This document shows, piece after piece, positions 59,455-64,000 of a stretch of DNA of 64,000 nt. The position numbers were made by a program, and so were the translations under genes. Position 1 is the stretch's first letter; each line of letters begins with the position of its first letter. The stretch is taken from positions 1,178,001-1,242,000 of the forward strand of contig JBQQPY010000002.1 in NCBI GenBank assembly GCA_052258065.1. The letters run 5' to 3'. This DNA is from JBQQPY01 sp052258065 (GTDB taxonomy: Bacteria; Pseudomonadota; Gammaproteobacteria; Enterobacterales; Enterobacteriaceae). The notes beneath the pieces were generated by a model that was not told where the DNA came from, made no database searches, and saw nothing but the letters and a program-made list of their open reading frames with translations.

Positions 59455-60601
59455 GATATTCTATATCAAGCCAGAGAGGCCTGCATTTCAAACAAGATTA
59501 GATAAGGATATTTATAAATAAGCCTTAGGATAAAATCAGAATATGCATCAATTTTTAATCCGCGATTCAGATTTTCTCTAGAGCACTTTCATCTATTCAG
59601 TTTATTAAATAGCCATGTATCTATATGCTGCGCTTGATTTTTTCTTCAAGGTCTAAGGCGCATATTCTTCAGTGAAGATTTAAGATCGCGAATAATGAAA
59701 TTAATTAAGGCGGACGGCTCTACACGTACAGCGATAAATACATATTAAATAAGCCATTCTACTGCGGCCTGTTGAAGCAAGCAATTCTGTGAGACCGGAG
59801 ATTACAGATTCAAGTTTAGAAAAAACGCGAATTGCAGATTAAAAATCTGATGCACATTCTAATGTTACCCTGACGCCTATTCATGAGCCTTCTGATCTAA
59901 TCTTATCTAAATCCGGGCCTCTTTGGAAAAGCACATGCAGTATTCAAAAAATATCTTACCACTCTATCACGCTTTTTCACTGCCATAACGGTAAAAATAC
60001 CGTCTATTTCACTAAACAAGAGCGCAACAATGCAGTTCATACGCGCAAATTGTGGTCTGAAAACATCATATTCTCACCAGAGAAGATTATTTTATTGATG
60101 AAATAGTAACAAATATAAGTAGATCAAGGGATTGCAGTAAACGAGATTAACGATGTTGGGCCGATATTCCAAACGCCTACTGGAAAACAACGACACTCAC
60201 TGCTGCTGGCATACGTTTATCTAGATTAAGTACAACCATGCTACTGGATAGACCAACGAACGAACACACTTTCCTTGCTTATATAGAACAGGAACTTTCC
60301 CTGGAATTTATACAAGAGAACATCGTGATAATAAATAATTTTGTTACTGATAAAGTTAATCGTGCACGAGAGGCTATTGATGCTGAAGATGCAATGCTTC
60401 TTTACTTTCTGCCTTATTCGCTGGATTTTAATTCTATTAAAAGAGCGTATCCCAAGCTGCAATCACGACTCGGAAAATATTCAGCAAGAACCTTTAATTT
60501 TCTTTAAAATGCAATCGCTCAAATTATTGAGTTAATTTTTCATAAAAATTACGACAATTTTTTGTCCTGGTAGGGATATAAAGCGGAATAGAAAAATTGC
60601 T
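59455..60601. mobile_element. IS630-type A full-length copy abutting a reverse fragment
   Basis: About 59455-59578 is a reverse type A fragment. At 59579-59580 a TA precedes GAGCACTTTCATCTATTC, the left end of a full ~1-kb forward copy. An 89-codon open stretch (60238-60507) codes for the third DDE part (LYFLPYSLDFNSIKRAYPKL), among the best preserved in the window. The right end (GCGGAATAGAAAAATTGC) is eroded. Confidence 0.6.
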
Positions 60602-60636
60602 GAATTTTTCATATAACCTGCAATTTATTAAAAATA

Positions 60637-60854
60637 TGATGCGAGAAGAGTTTAGGCGGTTTCACAACCCAGAACAATTAACCGGGATTGCTGCGTCCCG
60701 CCAGACATGTTTACCGTGCAGCTTGAATCTAAAGAGTTTCACAACGAACCCCATCGACGCAGTCAACAGGCTCTTTGCGAACAATACGGAAAGGACTTTT
60801 CTGTCTAAGGAAGAAATCAATGCATTGCTGCAAAATCTTCAAAACGATGACTGA
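60637..60854 (+). CDS. Hypothetical protein, possibly a gene relic
   Basis: An open frame right after an IS630-type copy, 72 residues from this ATG (85 if counted from the TTG-like start at 60597, inside the transposon edge). Balanced composition. EEFRRFHNPEQLTGIAASRQ and an acidic C-terminus FLSKEEINALLQNLQNDD look like a genuine protein tail. I do not recognise the family. It is perhaps a gene whose front was removed by the IS630 insertion. Confidence 0.35.
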
Positions 60855-61378
60855 CGCGTCTCTCTTTTATGCCTAGCGGACAGGCGCTCGAAAGAGGCGG
60901 AAAATTTAAAAGCAGAATATTTCGTTGCTAATAGAGTTATATTTCGTTAAAAATAAAAATGGTAAAGCACGAACCGTATTTTTTGCTATATAGCCAAGCT
61001 AATTAAGATAAAGCAGACAAGCTATTAATTCAGCGTCAGTTATATGGTCTTCAGAGATCAGTTGCAAACACTGAAAATATACCAAGAGGTTGGGCAAACC
61101 ATGTTTGATATTATATTTTCAATACATTTTATGATGAATGAAATGAGCATTATTATGCTAAAGAGAATGTCAGGTCATGCGAAAATAATGAAAAACATAA
61201 CCTATAACACCCTGCAGCAGATTTTTAATAGGATGCTGTATGCATAATCTTATGTCTGACAGTTTCTGTATTCTGTTCACCAACATGCACTCAAACCGCA
61301 CTGACTGAATATAAAATGCCAGGATTGCCTTATTCTTTTTAAGTTTTTCAGTAATATTAGGTGCGGGCAGCGCATCAG
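60855..61378. other. Spacer downstream of ihfB
   Basis: Apart from a GC-richer first 50 bp that continues the relic above, it is AT-rich and holds no gene I can support. Short frames at 61044 and 61170 have no motif. Confidence 0.4.
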
Positions 61379-61663
61379 CTAACAATAGATGTTAGCGCGA
61401 TTACGCAATTCTTTGCCCGGTTTAAAATGCGGAACATATTTGCCTTTCAGCTCAACCTTATCGCCGGTTTTTGGATTACGACCAACACGCGGTGCACGGT
61501 AGTGCAGAGAAAAACTGCCGAAACCGCGGATTTCAATCCGCTCGCCGTTGGCGAGCGTCGTCACCATACGCTCAAGCATCTTTTTCACTGCATCATCAAT
61601 CACTTTTGCCTGGATATGAGTGTACTGGTCAGCTAGTCTTTTGATAAGCTCAGACTTTGTCAT
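61379..61663 (-). CDS. ihfB: Integration host factor beta subunit
   Basis: IHF-beta pairs with IHF-alpha to bend DNA at specific sites. 94 residues (E. coli 94). MTKSELIKRLADQ opens the HU-like fold. The beta-arm segment GRNPKTGDKVELKGKYVPHF holds the intercalating proline region. The terminal residues after ELRNRANIY are as in enterics. It follows rpsA on the same strand after 92 bp, the standard cmk-rpsA-ihfB order. Confidence 0.97.
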   Translation of the reverse strand: MTKSELIKRLADQYTHIQAKVIDDAVKKMLERMVTTLANGERIEIRGFGSFSLHYRAPRVGRNPKTGDKVELKGKYVPHFKPGKELRNRANIYC

Positions 61664-61755
61664 AATTTCTCCAAGTTTACACGACGCTCTTTAAGAGCAG
61701 CATTATAACTTAACTACCGCCCAGAAGCAGAGTCGCCTCTGCTTCCCCGTTATCA

Positions 61756-63432
61756 TTAATCGCTTTTGGTTGCCGCTTTAAAGGCTTCTGTCATTGCGTT
61801 GGAAAATTTGTCTTCTTCCTGCTTGTTGTTCACGGTGTGCGAGGCCTCTTTCTCGCGCGCCTCGTCCTTGGAAAAAACGGACAGGCTAACTACACGGTTT
61901 TTACGATCGACGCCGGTAAATTTCGCCTCTACGTCGTCACCGACGTTCAGGACCAGCGTAGCATCTTCTATGCGGTCGCGCGAAACCTCAGAAGCGCGCA
62001 GATAACCTTCCACGCCGTCAGCTAATTCAACTGTAGCACCTTTCGCGTCAACTGCTGTCACTTTGCCGGTAAAAACAGCTCCTTTCTTGTTCAAAGAAAG
62101 ATAGCTATTAAATGGATCTTCAACCAGCTGCTTCACCCCCAAGGAGATACGCTCGCGCTCTGCGTCAACTTGCAACACCACGGCCGCGATTTCGTCACCT
62201 TTCTTGTATTCGCGCACAGCTTCTTCACCAGCTACGTTCCAAGAGATATCTGAGAGATGGACTAGGCCGTCGATACCACCATCCAGACCGATGAAGATAC
62301 CGAAATCAGTGATTGACTTGATCTTGCCTTCAACGTGCTGACCCTTGTTATGCGTTTCAGCGAACTGCTGCCACGGATTAGCTTTACACTGCTTCAGACC
62401 TAGAGAGATGCGACGACGCTCTTCATCGATGTCTAACACCATAACGTCTACTACGTCGCCTACGTTAACCACTTTAGACGGATGGATATTTTTATTAGTC
62501 CAGTCCATTTCGGAAACATGCACCAAACCCTCAACACCTTCTTCGATTTCAACGAAACACCCGTAATCGGTCAGGTTAGTTACACGGCCGGTCAGGCGAA
62601 TGCCTTGCGGGTAACGTTTCGCGATAGCGACCCAAGGATCTTCGCCGAGCTGTTTCAGGCCTAGGGAGACGCGGGTGCGCTCACGATCAAATTTCAGTAC
62701 TTTAACACTGATTTCGTCGCCAACATTCACAATTTCGCTCGGATGCTTGACACGTTTCCAAGCCATATCTGTAATATGCAGAAGGCCGTCAACGCCGCCA
62801 AGATCAACGAAGGCGCCGTAATCAGTCAGGTTTTTGACGATACCCTTAACTTCGATACCTTCTTGCAGGTTTTCTAGCAGTTGATCGCGCTCGGCGCTGT
62901 TTTCGGATTCGATAACGGCACGGCGGGAAACTACAACGTTGTTGCGTTTCTGATCCAGCTTGATCACTTTAAACTCAAGCTCTTTGCCTTCCAGATGCAG
63001 GGTATCGCGAACCGGACGCACGTCAACCAGAGAACCCGGTAGGAACGCACGGATACTGTTTAGTTCTACCGTGAAACCGCCCTTAACTTTCCCGTTAATA
63101 ATGCCAATCACGGTGGCCGTTTCTTCGTATGCTTTTTCTAGCATTTGCCAGGCTTCATGGCGCTTGGCTTTTTCACGGGACAGCAGCGTTTCACCGAAAC
63201 CGTCTTCGACTGCATCCAGGGCGACGTCAACCTGATCGCCTACTTTGATTTCCAACTTGCCCTGGGCGTTACGAAATTGCTCGACAGGAATGGTGGATTC
63301 TGATTTCAAGCCGGCGTCAACTAGAACCACGTCTTTCGCGATGGAGACAACGGTACCGCGAACGATAGAGCCTGGACGGGTTTTGATTTCTTTCAGGGAT
63401 TCTTCAAAGAGTTGAGCAAAAGATTCTGTCAT
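61756..63432 (-). CDS. rpsA: Ribosomal protein S1
   Basis: S1 binds mRNA and helps load it on the 30S subunit. 558 residues (E. coli 557). Six S1 motifs follow one another: domains 1-2 (ribosome binding) end near residue 170, and domains 3-6 have the repeated G-V-x-x-L-x-D-F/Y-G-x-F/C-V pattern, for example NLTDYGAFVDLGGVDGLLHI and NLTDYGCFVEIEEGVEGLVH. All six are kept, as is a short charged C-terminal tail. It is downstream of cmk with 109 bp between them, giving room for its own promoter and the leader on which S1 autoregulates. Confidence 0.98.
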   Translation of the reverse strand: MTESFAQLFEESLKEIKTRPGSIVRGTVVSIAKDVVLVDAGLKSESTIPVEQFRNAQGKLEIKVGDQVDVALDAVEDGFGETLLSREKAKRHEAWQMLEKAYEETATVIGIINGKVKGGFTVELNSIRAFLPGSLVDVRPVRDTLHLEGKELEFKVIKLDQKRNNVVVSRRAVIESENSAERDQLLENLQEGIEVKGIVKNLTDYGAFVDLGGVDGLLHITDMAWKRVKHPSEIVNVGDEISVKVLKFDRERTRVSLGLKQLGEDPWVAIAKRYPQGIRLTGRVTNLTDYGCFVEIEEGVEGLVHVSEMDWTNKNIHPSKVVNVGDVVDVMVLDIDEERRRISLGLKQCKANPWQQFAETHNKGQHVEGKIKSITDFGIFIGLDGGIDGLVHLSDISWNVAGEEAVREYKKGDEIAAVVLQVDAERERISLGVKQLVEDPFNSYLSLNKKGAVFTGKVTAVDAKGATVELADGVEGYLRASEVSRDRIEDATLVLNVGDDVEAKFTGVDRKNRVVSLSVFSKDEAREKEASHTVNNKQEEDKFSNAMTEAFKAATKSD

Positions 63433-63541
63433 ATTTGATAATCTTCAGATTTTTGATTAACGTCCATCCTGTTTGATGGGGTTGTTATACATATCCCGTA
63501 GCTATTCCTCGCTGCAGGCTAATTTAATGACGACATTATTA

Positions 63542-64000
63542 CTATAGCGCTAAAATCTGCCTGGCATTCGCCAGCGCTTTGGCTATCATTTTATTGATAC
63601 TCAGACGTGTGGAGTCGAGCACTAGCGCGTCAGCTGCTGGAGCCAATGGCGACGCTGCTCGATTACGATCGCGATCGTCACGTTCTTTTATATCGAATAA
63701 AAGGCTTTCAAAGTTAACACTAAAGCCTTTTTCCTGCAACTGCCGCATGCGGCGGTACGCCCTTTCTTCCGATGAAGCATAAAGAAAAATTTTCACCGGC
63801 GCATCGGGGAAAACCACGGTTCCCATATCGCGACCATCGGCGATAAGACCCGGCGCGGCGCAAAACGCGCGCTGACGCCACAACAGCGCTTCACGCACGC
63901 GCGGAAACGCGGCGATTTGCGACGCGATATTGCCAATGGTCTCTTTGCGAATAGCTTGGCTGACGTCTTTTCCCCTCAGCATTACTTTTAACTGAGTCTG
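63542..64000 (-). CDS. cmk: Cytidylate kinase, 3' portion
   Basis: Cmk phosphorylates CMP and dCMP. The frame runs past the right edge (the last in-window codons, QTQLKV, precede an internal Met at 63982), so only about two thirds, 152 residues, is visible. FPRVREALLWRQRAF, GLIADGRDMGTVVFPDAPVKIFL, RAYRRMRQLQEKGFSVNFE and IKERDDRDRNRA are nearly identical to E. coli Cmk. It stands before rpsA as usual. Confidence 0.97.
   Translation of the reverse strand, partial: QTQLKVMLRGKDVSQAIRKETIGNIASQIAAFPRVREALLWRQRAFCAAPGLIADGRDMGTVVFPDAPVKIFLYASSEERAYRRMRQLQEKGFSVNFESLLFDIKERDDRDRNRAASPLAPAADALVLDSTRLSINKMIAKALANARQILAL

Noticed and set aside
1..64000. tRNA, rRNA, tmRNA genes
   Set aside because: I looked for them near ratA/smpB, yqaB and elsewhere, but saw no cloverleaf or rRNA sequence I could defend by eye. 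A covariance-model scan would settle it.

Overview
This window looks like a chromosome segment from a genome-reducing, host-associated gammaproteobacterium of the Enterobacterales. A Sodalis-like insect symbiont is my best guess, but that is inference. The intact proteins align closely, by memory, with Escherichia coli counterparts, usually at the same length. Gene pairs typical of enterics survive: tsaC-aroE, ftsN-hslV-hslU, grpE/nadK, bamE with ratB-ratA, gshA-yqaB, lgt-thyA, ftsB-ispD-ispF, epmB/efp and cmk-rpsA-ihfB. Coding sequence I can support adds up to about 20 kb of 64 kb, roughly a third. The rest is AT-rich DNA made largely of decayed transposable elements, with few convincing long reading frames.

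Layout: 1-2.5 kb tsaC, aroE and a yrdB relic. 2.5-8.4 kb insertion-sequence debris. 8.4-13.1 kb hslU, hslV and an ftsN gene cut in two by about 1.7 kb of IS material. 15.7-17.3 kb grpE and nadK, divergent. 17.3-24.8 kb IS debris surrounding an intact trimeric autotransporter adhesin gene. 24.8-25.5 kb pyrE. 28.4-29.6 kb bamE, ratB, ratA. 31.4-31.9 kb ssb. 32-38 kb nested IS elements. 38.2-40.4 kb gshA and yqaB. 41.7-46.0 kb psiE, a small membrane-protein gene, yhbP and dadX. 48.3-49.9 kb lgt and thyA. 52.6-54.6 kb ftsB, ispD, ispF and a truD pseudogene. 55.5-57.4 kb epmB, efp and an entericidin relic. 61.4-64 kb ihfB, rpsA and the 3' part of cmk, which runs off the right edge.

Five repeat classes explain most of the deserts. 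They are an IS481-type element, two different IS630-type elements (called A and B here), an IS1595-type fragment and short non-coding elements (a ~155-bp element with terminal inverted repeats and a ~390-bp AT-rich one). None of the transposase genes is intact. Elements are nested in one another, some with the TA duplication expected of IS630, so there was an old expansion followed by decay. Neighbouring islands come from distant places on the E. coli map, which points to many IS-mediated rearrangements.

The retained genes serve cell envelope and division (ftsB, ftsN N-terminus, lgt, bamE, dadX), isoprenoids (ispD, ispF), translation and its modification (rpsA, efp, epmB, tsaC), protein quality control (hslVU, grpE), nucleotides and cofactors (pyrE, thyA, cmk, nadK), DNA maintenance (ssb, ihfB), glutathione (gshA) and the shikimate pathway (aroE). 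Heat-shock-type promoters can still be read in front of hslV and grpE. I do not see a new multi-gene system. The most notable items are the adhesin, the split ftsN, a shikimate-site substitution in AroE, a likely ATT start for psiE and the non-autonomous elements.
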